From assembly GCA_000432435.1 (NCBI GenBank), contig HF993119.1, positions 1 through 33,728 of the forward strand: 33,728 bases of DNA. Reading direction: 5' to 3'. The stretch is from Eubacterium sp. CAG:180. GTDB taxonomy: Bacteria; Bacillota; Clostridia; Oscillospirales; Acutalibacteraceae. Below, one piece after another: positions 21,126 through 28,876 of this stretch (position 1 is the stretch's first letter; every line of letters begins with the position of its first letter). Under the pieces are notes generated by a model that saw only the letters and a program-made list of their open reading frames with translations, made no database searches and had not been told where the DNA came from. The position numbers were made by a program, and so were the translations under genes.

Positions 21126-21958
21126 CGCTTATTGACGCATTTAAAAGCACCGAAAATATGCTGATGGACGCCGGAATTGACGATTATTGTTTTGACAGCG
21201 AGTGCCTTTTGATAAAGGCTGCGGGCAAAACACGACGCGATGTGTTGTGCCACGGTGATGACGTCCTGTCAGAGCATGACGAGAAACTTCTTTTAAAGCT
21301 TGCAAAAAGACGTGCTCTCGGTGAGCCTTTACAATATATACTCGGGGAATGGGATTTTTGCGAATTTACGTTTAATGTCGGCGAGGGCGTTTTAATACCG
21401 CGCCCCGAAACCGAAATGCTTGTCGAAAACGCGGATTTGTTTTTGAAAAACCGTGAAAACGCGGTCGTATATGACCTTTGCTCCGGGAGCGGCTGTATAG
21501 GTATCACCGTGAAAAACCGAAATCCCTCCTTAGATGTTTACCTTATGGAAAAATATCCGGCGGCACTGTCATATCTCCGCAAAAATGCGAGGCTTTACAA
21601 TTTCCCGAACGAAAATATAATCGAGTGCGATGTGCTTTCGGGCTGTCCCGATTTACCGAAGGCGGACCTTATAATATCAAATCCGCCGTATATAAAATCG
21701 GAGGAGCTTCCCTCTTTGCAAAGGGAGGTCGGATTTGAGCCGAAAACGGCTCTCGACGGCGGCAAAGACGGGCTTATGTTTTACAGAGCCATATGTGACA
21801 GATGGCTTCCGTGCTGCAAAAAAGGCGGGGAAATACTTTTGGAATGCGGTGACTCGCAGGGCGAGGACATCAGAACTATTTTTGACGGTAAGGCTTCATC
21901 GTCGGAAATTATGTACGATTTTAATCATATTGACAGGGTAGTTAAAATAATTGTATAA
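21122..21958 (+). CDS. prmC: Peptide chain release factor N5-glutamine methyltransferase
   Basis: PrmC methylates the glutamine of the GGQ motif in release factors RF1 and RF2, which raises termination efficiency. The 278-residue protein has the N-terminal helical domain, the interdomain motif IPRPETEML (92-100), the SAM-binding loop DLCSGSGCIGI (118-128), and the substrate glutamine-binding motif NPPY (187-190). Its ATG overlaps the stop of the DUF1385 gene (ATGA). The usual neighbour prfA is missing here, so the release factor genes must lie elsewhere. Confidence 0.95.
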   Translation: MTLIDAFKSTENMLMDAGIDDYCFDSECLLIKAAGKTRRDVLCHGDDVLSEHDEKLLLKLAKRRALGEPLQYILGEWDFCEFTFNVGEGVLIPRPETEMLVENADLFLKNRENAVVYDLCSGSGCIGITVKNRNPSLDVYLMEKYPAALSYLRKNARLYNFPNENIIECDVLSGCPDLPKADLIISNPPYIKSEELPSLQREVGFEPKTALDGGKDGLMFYRAICDRWLPCCKKGGEILLECGDSQGEDIRTIFDGKASSSEIMYDFNHIDRVVKIIV

Positions 21959-21987
21959 TTACATTTCTGCAAAAAGGAGAAAAGCAA

Positions 21988-22662
21988 ATGCTCTTTAGTA
22001 TCCTCAGAGGCGATTATACGCCCATGGAAATATTGGTAAGTGTTTTTGCGCTTGCTTTTGTAATCTTCTGCACCATGCCGGTGCATGAATATGCCCATGC
22101 GCTCGTTGCGTCAAAGCTCGGCGACAATACGCCGCGTCTGTCGGGCAGACTCACCTTGAATCCTATGGCGCATATCGATTGGATAGGCGCGCTTATGATA
22201 ATACTTGTCGGTTTCGGCTATGCAAAGCCCGTTCCGATAAATCCGAGAAACTTTAAAAATCCCAAAAAGGGAATGGCACTTACAGCCGTTGCAGGCCCTA
22301 TCGCAAATATTTTAATGGCCATGGTGTTTTTGCTTTTTGAAAATATCTTTTCTCTCTTCGGCCCCTCTGTTATAGTGAAGGCATTTATTCTGTTCTTCCG
22401 ATTTGCCGCCACTATAAACGTAGGCCTGGCTGTGTTTAACCTTATACCGATACCGCCGCTTGACGGCTCAAGAATATTACAGCTGCTTATCCCCGATAAG
22501 TATTATTATAAATTTATGCGTTACGAGAGATATATAATCATAGCCGTATTTGTGCTTATCTTTTTAGGCGTGCTTGATAAGCCGCTGGCATTTCTCGAAA
22601 ACGCATTGTATTACGGACTCGATTACGTAATAGGATTTCCGTTCAGAGCATTATCAAAATAA
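21988..22662 (+). CDS. Site-2 protease family (M50) membrane metallopeptidase
   Basis: This 224-residue polytopic protein has the M50 zinc motif HEYAH (His33, Glu34, His37) in the first membrane helix and the third ligand region PPLDGSRIL near the C-terminal part. GRLTLNPMAHIDWIGALMI is the usual loop of the short, PDZ-less rhomboid-like S2P group. It probably cleaves membrane-spanning substrates within the bilayer, but the substrate is unknown. AAAAGGAG precedes the ATG. It directly precedes scpA, an arrangement common in Clostridia. Confidence 0.92.
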   Translation: MLFSILRGDYTPMEILVSVFALAFVIFCTMPVHEYAHALVASKLGDNTPRLSGRLTLNPMAHIDWIGALMIILVGFGYAKPVPINPRNFKNPKKGMALTAVAGPIANILMAMVFLLFENIFSLFGPSVIVKAFILFFRFAATINVGLAVFNLIPIPPLDGSRILQLLIPDKYYYKFMRYERYIIIAVFVLIFLGVLDKPLAFLENALYYGLDYVIGFPFRALSK

Positions 22663-22673
22663 AGGACGTAAAA

Positions 22674-23414
22674 ATGGACCAAATATCATATAAGCTCGAC
22701 GTGTTCGAGGGGCCTATGGACCTGCTTTTGAGCCTTATCGCCAAACACAAACTTAATATATATGATATTCCGATAGTGGAGCTTGTTGACCAATATCTCG
22801 ATTATGTCCGCCGTATGCAGGATGAAGATATGTATGTGGCAAGCGAATTCCTTGAGATGGCGGCAAGACTCGTCTATTTAAAGACGGTGTCTCTCTTGCC
22901 GGTTCACGAGGAGGCGGACGAGCTGAAAAGAGAGCTTACCGGTGAGCTTATCGAGTACCGAGACTGCAAGCTCATGGCTGAAAAGCTATCTCAGCGTACA
23001 GACGGCTTTGACCATTTTGTGCGTGAGCCGATGAAGATAGAAACCGACCCCACATATACAAGAGTACACGACGGAGCAGAGCTTTTAAGAGCATATCTTG
23101 CCGCCGCAGGCAGAAAGCTTCGCAATCTGCCGCCGCCTATTGAGGCGTTTCGCGAAATAGTGGCAAAAAAAATAGTGTCGGTCGGTTCGAAGATTCGTTC
23201 TATATATAAAAAATTCGCAAGCGTCGGCAGTAAACGCAAATTTACCGACCTTTTTTCGGACGCACAGTCGCGTTCGGATATGGTGGCCACGTTTCTTGCC
23301 GTACTTGAGCTTGCCAAGGATAAAAAAGTTATGGTCAGCGGCGACGGAGGCGATACGAGCATAGAACTTTTGTCGGCTGATTTCGGAGATACCGTTTCTG
23401 AGGAGTGGGAATAA
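22674..23414 (+). CDS. scpA: Segregation and condensation protein ScpA (kleisin)
   Basis: ScpA is the kleisin that bridges SMC heads and, with ScpB, forms the bacterial condensin. The 246-residue protein starts with the family signature YKLDVFEGPMDLLLSLIAKHKLNIYDIPI, followed by the helix DQYLDYVRRMQDEDM, and ends in the winged helix (about 190-246; FLAVLELAKDKKVMV). It lies 11 bases after the M50 gene and three bases before scpB. smc itself is not in the window. Confidence 0.96.
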   Translation: MDQISYKLDVFEGPMDLLLSLIAKHKLNIYDIPIVELVDQYLDYVRRMQDEDMYVASEFLEMAARLVYLKTVSLLPVHEEADELKRELTGELIEYRDCKLMAEKLSQRTDGFDHFVREPMKIETDPTYTRVHDGAELLRAYLAAAGRKLRNLPPPIEAFREIVAKKIVSVGSKIRSIYKKFASVGSKRKFTDLFSDAQSRSDMVATFLAVLELAKDKKVMVSGDGGDTSIELLSADFGDTVSEEWE

Positions 23415-23417
23415 AAA

Positions 23418-24005
23418 ATGCCTGTAAACGCAAAAAATCTTACATCTGCCGCCGAGGCGGTTCTGTTTTCAGTGGGTGAACCTCTTGAAATAGGCAAGCT
23501 TGCCGATGTGCTTTCAGTCGATGAGGAGACTTGCCGCAGGACGCTTCTTAATTTGTCTGCGTCTCTCGACGAACGCTCAAGCGGTATATGCCTTTTAAGA
23601 CTCGGAGACAAATATCAGCTGTCGTCGCGAACCGAGTATGCCGATCTTATACGTTCTGTGCTTGAGGTCAAAAAGAACGCACCGCTTTCAAACGCTGCGT
23701 TTGAGGTTCTTGCTGTTATAGCGTACAATCAGCCCGTTACCAAGGCTTTTGTGGAGCAGGTGAGGGGTGTTGATTGTTCCGGTGTCATATCAACACTCTG
23801 CCAAAAGAGACTTGTTGAGGAAAAAGGCAGACTCGAGCTTCCCGGCAGACCGCTTGTATACGGAACGACTCCGGAATTCTTACGCTGCTTCGGTGTGGAA
23901 TCTCTTGATGAATTGCCGGAACTCCCCAAAAATGAGCCTCTCGCAGAAGAAAATCACGAAGAAAGCAAAAAAGTTGACAATTCCGACATAAATTCTCTTG
24001 AATAA
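23418..24005 (+). CDS. scpB: Segregation and condensation protein ScpB
   Basis: ScpB is the dimeric winged-helix partner of ScpA in the SMC complex. The 195-residue protein has two winged helices: AAEAVLFSVGEPLEIGKLADVL (N-terminal) and AAFEVLAVIAYNQPVTKAFVEQVRGVDCSGVISTL (C-terminal), the latter diagnostic. The acidic C-terminal tail (KNEPLAEENHEESKK) is variable in the family. GGGAATAAAA precedes the ATG, with translation probably coupled to scpA. The stop codon overlaps the -35 of the next promoter. Confidence 0.96.
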   Translation: MPVNAKNLTSAAEAVLFSVGEPLEIGKLADVLSVDEETCRRTLLNLSASLDERSSGICLLRLGDKYQLSSRTEYADLIRSVLEVKKNAPLSNAAFEVLAVIAYNQPVTKAFVEQVRGVDCSGVISTLCQKRLVEEKGRLELPGRPLVYGTTPEFLRCFGVESLDELPELPKNEPLAEENHEESKKVDNSDINSLE

Positions 24006-24026
24006 TGTTGCGTTTTTTTATATAAT
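23998..24026 (+). promoter_or_regulatory. Sigma-A promoter of the DUF2953-ytfJ-dacF block
   Basis: TTGAAT (23998-24003) and a perfect TATAAT (24021-24026) are exactly 17 bases apart, and the -35 overlaps the scpB stop. Predicted start is near 24033, about 60 bases before the TTG start at 24094. With ytfJ and dacF downstream a sporulation sigma factor might be expected, but this site looks like sigma-A. Confidence 0.75.
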
Positions 24027-24093
24027 CTATTACATAGTCTCGCAAAATGTGCGGGATAGGAGTAAATTGTGAAGCGAAGGAGGTGCCCATAGG

Positions 24094-24810
24094 TTGACAG
24101 CGCTGTACATAATACTCGGTATAATCGCATTTATTTGTCTTGTACTTTTGGTAAAAGTCAGGATTGATGCGGAATATATCGACGGCTTTAAGCTCAGCGT
24201 AAGCTGGCTGTTTTTGCATTTCAGCATTTACCCGAAACCCCAAAAAGAAAAGAAACCTCCTAAGCCCAAAAAGGAAAAACCCAAAAAAGAAAAGCAGGAA
24301 GAGCCCGCAGAGGAAAAACCCAAAAAGCCCAATATCTTTAAAACCTTCTATGAAAACCAGGGTATGGACGGTGTAATAAAGCTTGTTAAGGATTCGGCAG
24401 ACGCCGTCGGGCTTATGATGCGCAGCGTCAAAAAGCACTTTATAATTGAGGAGCTGTACCTTTGGATAGTTGTTTCAAGTAACAGCGACGCCGCTCAAAC
24501 CGCTCTTCAGTACGGTGAGATATGTGAGGATGTTTTCCCGGCTCTCGGATTTATCTGCTCTAACTTGAAAGTGAAAAAGTATGATGCGAGCATTGAACCC
24601 GATTTCATAGGCACATTCTCAAGCGCGCAATTTAAAACGGCATTTTCGTTACGTCCGTTTTTCCTTGTCGGCGCAGGCATAAGGCTTGTGTTCAGACTTT
24701 TATTTAAGGTCGTACTCAAATTACTGCGGCAAAAGCCCAAAAAGGCAGTTGTCACAGAGGGAGATAATAAAACAGAAACTCAAAATATACAAGGTGGTGC
24801 TTCTAAATGA
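24094..24810 (+). CDS. DUF2953 membrane protein (YtfI-like)
   Basis: This 238-residue protein has an N-terminal hydrophobic helix (about residues 2-22) and then RIDAEYIDGFKLSVSWLFL, typical of DUF2953. A Lys/Pro/Glu-rich stretch (about 47-80) forms a flexible linker; residues 85-220 hold the conserved part, including a TALQYG-like segment seen here as TALQYGEICE. DUF2953 (YtfI) is adjacent to YtfJ in B. subtilis and many Clostridia, and the same order is seen here with a four-base overlap. The function is unknown; a role in sporulation is inferred from that pairing. It starts at TTG with a near-perfect AAGGAGGTG eight bases upstream. Confidence 0.82.
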   Translation: MTALYIILGIIAFICLVLLVKVRIDAEYIDGFKLSVSWLFLHFSIYPKPQKEKKPPKPKKEKPKKEKQEEPAEEKPKKPNIFKTFYENQGMDGVIKLVKDSADAVGLMMRSVKKHFIIEELYLWIVVSSNSDAAQTALQYGEICEDVFPALGFICSNLKVKKYDASIEPDFIGTFSSAQFKTAFSLRPFFLVGAGIRLVFRLLFKVVLKLLRQKPKKAVVTEGDNKTETQNIQGGASK

Positions 24811-25259
24811 AAGAACAATCAGCAGCAGGAATTCTCGAAACAACAATCGAAAAGGTAAAAAATCTCGTCAATGTAAGCACAATAATCGGTGAGCCGATGA
24901 ATATTGACGGCGGCATTACAATAATTCCGGTGTCTAAGGTGACTTACGGCTTTGCTTCGGGCGGTTCCGATTTCCCCTCCAAGACAAATAAAGAGATTTT
25001 CGGCGGCGGCGGCGGAGCCGGCGTTACCATTACTCCCGTTGCTTTCCTCGTTATTTCCGACGGAGAGGTTACAATTAAGCATATCACAGCATTTGACAAT
25101 GCTGCCGAAAGAGTTGTTAACCTTGTTCCCGAAATGTTCGATAAGGTTACTTCCGTTGTTAATAAGGCAAAGAAGGAAAAGGAAAAAGCAGCTTCTAATG
25201 ATGCCGCGGAGTATGTTTCCGCAGTTCCCGCAGAGGATGTTCCTTCCGAGAACAAATAA
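24807..25259 (+). CDS. ytfJ: Sporulation protein YtfJ (GerW family)
   Basis: YtfJ/GerW is a sporulation protein needed for normal germination in B. subtilis. The 150-residue protein has the family core: TIIGEPMNIDGGITIIPVSKVTYGFASGG, a glycine-rich loop (GGGGGAG), and VTPVAFLVI-like strands. The C-terminal helix is Lys/Glu-rich and ends in a variable acidic tail. Its ATG overlaps the stop of the DUF2953 gene. It supports the view that the organism makes endospores. Confidence 0.93.
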   Translation: MKEQSAAGILETTIEKVKNLVNVSTIIGEPMNIDGGITIIPVSKVTYGFASGGSDFPSKTNKEIFGGGGGAGVTITPVAFLVISDGEVTIKHITAFDNAAERVVNLVPEMFDKVTSVVNKAKKEKEKAASNDAAEYVSAVPAEDVPSENK

Positions 25260-25289
25260 GCGTTTCTCGAATTTCATAATAATAAATCT

Positions 25290-25323
25290 ACCGCCTGCAT
25301 ATTTTAAAAATATGGCAGGTGGT
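25290..25323 (+). promoter_or_regulatory. Hairpin that pairs with the dacF ribosome site
   Basis: ACCGCCTGCATATT (25290-25303) pairs with AATAT, a bulged G, and GCAGGTGGT (25309-25323), with one G-U pair. The right arm contains AGGTGG, the only ribosome site for the next gene, so the site is buried when the hairpin forms. It has no T run and is not a terminator. Confidence 0.5.
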
Positions 25324-25327
25324 TGAT

Positions 25328-26473
25328 TTGTATAAAAGACTTTTTTGCGTTTTTTTATCTGTGACCTTTACGGTACTGTGCGCATTTCCGGCTTATGCCG
25401 AAAACGATGAGCTTGATTTAAGCGCACGAGCGGCGATTTTAATGACAAGCGACACTCTTGAGGTCGTATATGCAAAAAACGAGCACGAAAGATTGCCCAT
25501 GGCGAGCACAACAAAAATTATGTCGGCGCTTTTGGCTCTCGAATACAAAAGCCCTGACGAGGCTGTAACGGTAACAAAAGAGGCTGTGTCTGTCGAGGGA
25601 ACGTCTATGGGACTTCTTCCGGGAGACTGCGTTTCGGTAAAGACTCTTGCGTGCGGTATGCTGCTCTCTTCCGGCAATGATGCTGCGAATGTCGCGGCAT
25701 ACGCCGTGTCAGGCGGCTTGGACGAATTTACGGCTCTTATGAACCAAAGGGCTAAAGAGCTTAATATGAACGATACTTCGTTTGAAACACCTTCGGGGCT
25801 TGACAGCGAAAATCATTATTCCACAGCATACGATATGGCTCTTCTCGGAGCAGAGGCGATTAAAAATCCGGAGTTTTTAAGCATTTGCTCCAAAAAAAGC
25901 ATGAGCGTAAGTTACGGCAATCCGCCGTATCGCAGAACCGTTACAAACCACAACAGGCTTCTTGCCATAGATGAAGACTGCATAGGAATTAAGACGGGCT
26001 TCACAAAAAAGAGCGGCAGATGTCTCGTCTCGGCGGTGAGACGCGGCGGCGTAACGCTTATAGCAGTCACGCTAAATGCGCCGGACGATTGGAATGATCA
26101 CGAAAAAATGTATAATTACGGCTTTTCCGTCGTAAAAAATCGTTCTCTTTTCTGTGATCTTTCGGGCGTCAGGCTGTGTGTTGTCGGCTCCGATAAATCC
26201 TCTGTCGGTGTAAAGCCTTTATACACGCCGTACCTTGCCTCGCTCAAAAATATTGAGCCTGAAATCAAAATTTGCATTAAAAATTTTGAATATGCACCGG
26301 TTGAGAGCGGCAAAAATGTAGGTACCGTATATTATCTGTATGACGGAAGAGTATTATCCGAGGTGCCGATAGTGACTTCGGAAGGTGCCGAATATATATC
26401 CGACTCCGAAAAGATGCAAAAAAAGTCGTTACCGCAAAAGATTAAAAAATTTTTTAGGAAAGTGCTTTGGTGA
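25328..26473 (+). CDS. dacF: D-alanyl-D-alanine carboxypeptidase (PBP5/DacF-like)
   Basis: This serine peptidase (S11) removes the last D-alanine of peptidoglycan pentapeptides. The 381-residue protein has a signal peptide ending at AYA (about residue 24), the SxxK nucleophile Ser60-Lys63 in MASTTKIM, SGN (115-117) and KTG (222-224), and a C-terminal PBP5 domain. The terminal Lys/Phe-rich helix (KKFFRKVLW) may hold it to the membrane. Start is TTG at 25328 (AGGTGG five bases upstream) or GTG at 25319 (no ribosome site); I prefer TTG. Placement after ytfJ suggests a sporulation-linked DacF role, by context only. Confidence 0.93.
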   Translation: MYKRLFCVFLSVTFTVLCAFPAYAENDELDLSARAAILMTSDTLEVVYAKNEHERLPMASTTKIMSALLALEYKSPDEAVTVTKEAVSVEGTSMGLLPGDCVSVKTLACGMLLSSGNDAANVAAYAVSGGLDEFTALMNQRAKELNMNDTSFETPSGLDSENHYSTAYDMALLGAEAIKNPEFLSICSKKSMSVSYGNPPYRRTVTNHNRLLAIDEDCIGIKTGFTKKSGRCLVSAVRRGGVTLIAVTLNAPDDWNDHEKMYNYGFSVVKNRSLFCDLSGVRLCVVGSDKSSVGVKPLYTPYLASLKNIEPEIKICIKNFEYAPVESGKNVGTVYYLYDGRVLSEVPIVTSEGAEYISDSEKMQKKSLPQKIKKFFRKVLW

Positions 26474-27243
26474 AAAATATGACTGATGTGAAGATCAGAC
26501 TGCAAAAATTTATGGCTGAGAGCGGTGTTGCTTCAAGGAGAAAATCCGAGGAGCTGATAGCGGCAGGTAAAGTCAAGGTAAATGGCAAGACAGCCTGCGT
26601 GGGTGATAAGGTAAATCCCAAAACCGACAAGGTTGTGGTTGCGGGCAAAAAGCTCAGCGCGCCGAAAGAAAACGTCTATATTATGCTTAATAAACCGAGA
26701 GGATTTATCACGACAATGAGCGACGAGATGGACAGAAAATGTGTTGCGGAGCTTGTAAGCGATATAGACGCGAGAATATATCCCGTCGGCAGGCTTGACC
26801 GTGAAAGCGAGGGCCTTTTGCTTATGACAAACGACGGCGAATTTGCCAACGCTTTAACTCACCCGTCAATGCACGTGCCAAAGACCTATCGCGTTACAAT
26901 ACATCCGTCTCTTTCAAAAGAGCAAAGAGCGGCTCTTGAAAACGGCGTGGAAATTGACGGCAAAATGACGCTGCCGTCCGAAGTCCGCGTTGTCTCACGC
27001 GAAGAGGGTCGTGTGGTTATCGAGCTCACGATTTTCGAGGGCAGAAACCGTCAGATAAGAAAAATGTGCGAAAGCCTCGGGCTTGAGGTCGCAAGGCTCA
27101 AGCGCATTAAGATAGGCTCCGTAAAGCTCGGAATGTTAAAGACGGGCGATTACCGCCACCTTACGCCCGACGAAGTGCACGCGCTTATGACATCGGCGGA
27201 GCAAAGCGGTAATTTGAGGCGCGGTTTAAATGATAAAATTTGA
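26470..27243 (+). CDS. rluB: Pseudouridine synthase RluB-like (RsuA/RluB family)
   Basis: This enzyme isomerises a uridine to pseudouridine in rRNA, probably 23S rRNA. The 257-residue protein has an N-terminal S4 RNA-binding domain (VRLQKFMAESGVASRRKSEEL-like; seen as IRLQKFMAESGV) and the catalytic domain with GRLDRESEGLL, Asp110 being the nucleophile. ATG is not the first codon: GTG at 26470 is in the GTGA overlap with dacF and has AGGAAAG seven bases upstream, which is better spaced than TTG at 26467 or ATG at 26479. The end overlaps the next ORF by 14 bases. Confidence 0.93.
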   Translation: MKNMTDVKIRLQKFMAESGVASRRKSEELIAAGKVKVNGKTACVGDKVNPKTDKVVVAGKKLSAPKENVYIMLNKPRGFITTMSDEMDRKCVAELVSDIDARIYPVGRLDRESEGLLLMTNDGEFANALTHPSMHVPKTYRVTIHPSLSKEQRAALENGVEIDGKMTLPSEVRVVSREEGRVVIELTIFEGRNRQIRKMCESLGLEVARLKRIKIGSVKLGMLKTGDYRHLTPDEVHALMTSAEQSGNLRRGLNDKI

Positions 27244-27601
27244 GTGTGTTACGGAATTATCCGAATTGCATTGTCTCTTTCCCGGAGAACCGTTTTGTGA
27301 TAACGTGCGTTACGCCGCGTATAAAACAGAATACGGCGGTAATGATTTTTCTCTGCTGTTTTCTTTAAACGGAAATATCTGCATTTTAGAGCGCATAAAA
27401 TCGGATAAGAACGAGCCGTCCGTTACCGACGGACTGCTTCGTTCGGCGCTCGATTTTGCTTTTCGCCGCGGTGTTGATACGGCGGTTTGCAGCCTTTTTG
27501 AGTTTTCGGATGAGCTTATTTCTCTCGGTTTTACGCAAAAAGACGGAGTCTTTTCGGGAAATACGGCCGAACTTTTGCAGGGAAGCTGCTGTAAACATTG
27601 A
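27230..27601 (+). CDS. Small protein of unknown function, GNAT-like C-terminal part (123 aa)
   Basis: I do not recognise this protein. It starts within the end of rluB (14-base overlap), so it is co-translated. Residues 68-110 (DGLLRSALDFAFRRGVD, then SLGFTQKDGVF) resemble the last helix and strand of GNAT acetyltransferases, but a clear acetyl-CoA binding motif (Q/RxxGxG/A) is not visible and the protein is shorter than that family. It ends Cys-Cys-Lys-His. It may be a degenerate or minimal GNAT-like fold. The -35 of the following promoter overlaps its stop codon. Confidence 0.6.
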   Translation: MIKFECVTELSELHCLFPGEPFCDNVRYAAYKTEYGGNDFSLLFSLNGNICILERIKSDKNEPSVTDGLLRSALDFAFRRGVDTAVCSLFEFSDELISLGFTQKDGVFSGNTAELLQGSCCKH

Positions 27602-27626
27602 CAACGTCGGTTTAAAATAGTAAAAT
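27598..27626 (+). promoter_or_regulatory. Sigma-A promoter before yicC
   Basis: Perfect TTGACA (27598-27603) and TAAAAT (27621-27626) are 17 bases apart. Predicted start is near 27633, only a few bases before a terminator-like hairpin, so most transcripts may be only about 55 bases long unless termination is relieved. Confidence 0.8.
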
Positions 27627-27636
27627 ATTATAACTA

Positions 27637-27687
27637 AAAGCGAGGGTAACCCCGTCTTATTAAATTCGGGGTTTCGCTTTATTTTTT
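27637..27687 (+). terminator. Terminator-like leader hairpin before yicC
   Basis: AAAGCGA (27637-27643) pairs with TCGCTTT (27674-27680), and CCCCG (27650-27654) with CGGGG (27667-27671) inside it; ATTTTTT follows. GGGTAACCC (27644-27652) offers a competing small hairpin using the same C residues. It may end the dacF-rluB transcript, attenuate yicC, or define a short RNA. Confidence 0.65.
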
Positions 27688-27731
27688 ATGCGGCGTATTT
27701 TGTACGCAATTTAAACATAGGGGCAACCGAT

Positions 27732-28610
27732 ATGATTAAAAGTATGACAGGTTACGGCAAGAGCGAGCAGACAATCGATTCGCTCAATGTGACCGTTGAA
27801 ATAAAAAGTGTAAATCACCGTTATTTTGAATTTTCGGCAAGAGTGCCGAGAGAGTACGGTTTTCTTGAGGAAAAGCTCAAAAAATACTGTAATTCGCTTA
27901 TAACCCGCGGAAAAGTCGAGTGCTATGTCTCAGTTGAGGACCTTGAAGAGCGCGAGATGGAGGTTAATGTCAATGAAACTCTCGCCGCCGGCTATGTCAA
28001 AGCGTTAAAAGAGCTTTCCGAAAGATTCGGCCTCAAAGACGATATATCGGCTGTAACGCTTTCACGCTACCCCGACGTTATAACGCTTCATAAAGCGTCC
28101 GAGGACGAGGAGCGAATTTGGAATGCGGTAAAGACAGTTGCCGAAACCGCCGTTTCAAAGTTTATCGAAATGCGCGAGACGGAGGGCAGCAAGCTCAGAG
28201 GGGATATACTTTCAAGAGCTGATTATATTATCGAGTGCGTCGAGTTCATTGAAGGCCGTTCTCCCGAAACCGTAAGAGAATACAACGAAAAATTGAAGCA
28301 GCGTATGAAAGAGCTTCTCGGCGACGCCGCGGTAGACGAGCAAAGGCTTTTAAATGAAGCCGCAATTTATGCCGACAAAATAGCCGTCGATGAAGAAACC
28401 GTAAGACTTCGCAGTCATATTTCTCAGCTTCGTGAATTTATGAATTCAAGCGAGGCAATAGGCAGAAAGCTTGATTTTCTTGTTCAGGAAATAAACCGTG
28501 AGGCAAATACAATAGGCTCTAAGGCGCAGGACGTCGATATAGCCAAAAAGGTCATCGCCATAAAGGCGGAGGTCGAAAAGATTCGCGAGCAGGTTCAAAA
28601 TATTGAGTGA
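27732..28610 (+). CDS. yicC: YicC-family endoribonuclease
   Basis: YicC proteins are endoribonucleases (in E. coli implicated in decay of the small RNA RyhB); the Firmicute homologues remain little studied. The 292-residue protein begins MIKSMTGYGKSE and continues VEIKSVNHRYFEFSARVP, the family signature, and ends in the conserved DUF1732 region (REFMNSSEAIGRKLDFLVQEINREANTIGSK). AGGGGCAACCG precedes the ATG. It is the first gene of the yicC-remA-gmk-rpoZ-priA-def-fmt cluster, a conserved Firmicute order. Confidence 0.94.
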   Translation: MIKSMTGYGKSEQTIDSLNVTVEIKSVNHRYFEFSARVPREYGFLEEKLKKYCNSLITRGKVECYVSVEDLEEREMEVNVNETLAAGYVKALKELSERFGLKDDISAVTLSRYPDVITLHKASEDEERIWNAVKTVAETAVSKFIEMRETEGSKLRGDILSRADYIIECVEFIEGRSPETVREYNEKLKQRMKELLGDAAVDEQRLLNEAAIYADKIAVDEETVRLRSHISQLREFMNSSEAIGRKLDFLVQEINREANTIGSKAQDVDIAKKVIAIKAEVEKIREQVQNIE

Positions 28611-28621
28611 GGAAGTCAGCA

Positions 28622-28876
28622 ATGAAGCTAATCAACATAGGTTTCGGAAATGCGGTAAACGCAGACCGAATTTTAGCGGTGGCAGGCCCTGAGTCAGCAC
28701 CGATAAAACGAATAGTGCAAGAGGCAAAAGAGCAGAAAATGCTCATTGACGCAACACAGGGGCGAAAAACCCGAGCCGTCATAATTACCGACAGCAACCA
28801 TGTTATATTAACCTATTTGCAGGCGGAGACCATTATGGCTCGCTTTAATGACGACAGCGATAAGGAGCAGGCATAA
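28622..28876 (+). CDS. remA: Extracellular matrix regulator RemA (DUF370)
   Basis: RemA is a small DNA-binding regulator that activates biofilm-matrix genes in B. subtilis; in Clostridia its targets are not well known. The 84-residue protein matches the family throughout (MKLINIGFGNAVNADRILAV, then DATQGRKTRAVIITDSNHVILT). ATG at 28622 has GAGGAAG seven bases upstream; five codons of upstream frame are not supported. It lies 11 bases after yicC, and its stop is joined with the gmk start as TAATG. Confidence 0.94.
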   Translation: MKLINIGFGNAVNADRILAVAGPESAPIKRIVQEAKEQKMLIDATQGRKTRAVIITDSNHVILTYLQAETIMARFNDDSDKEQA

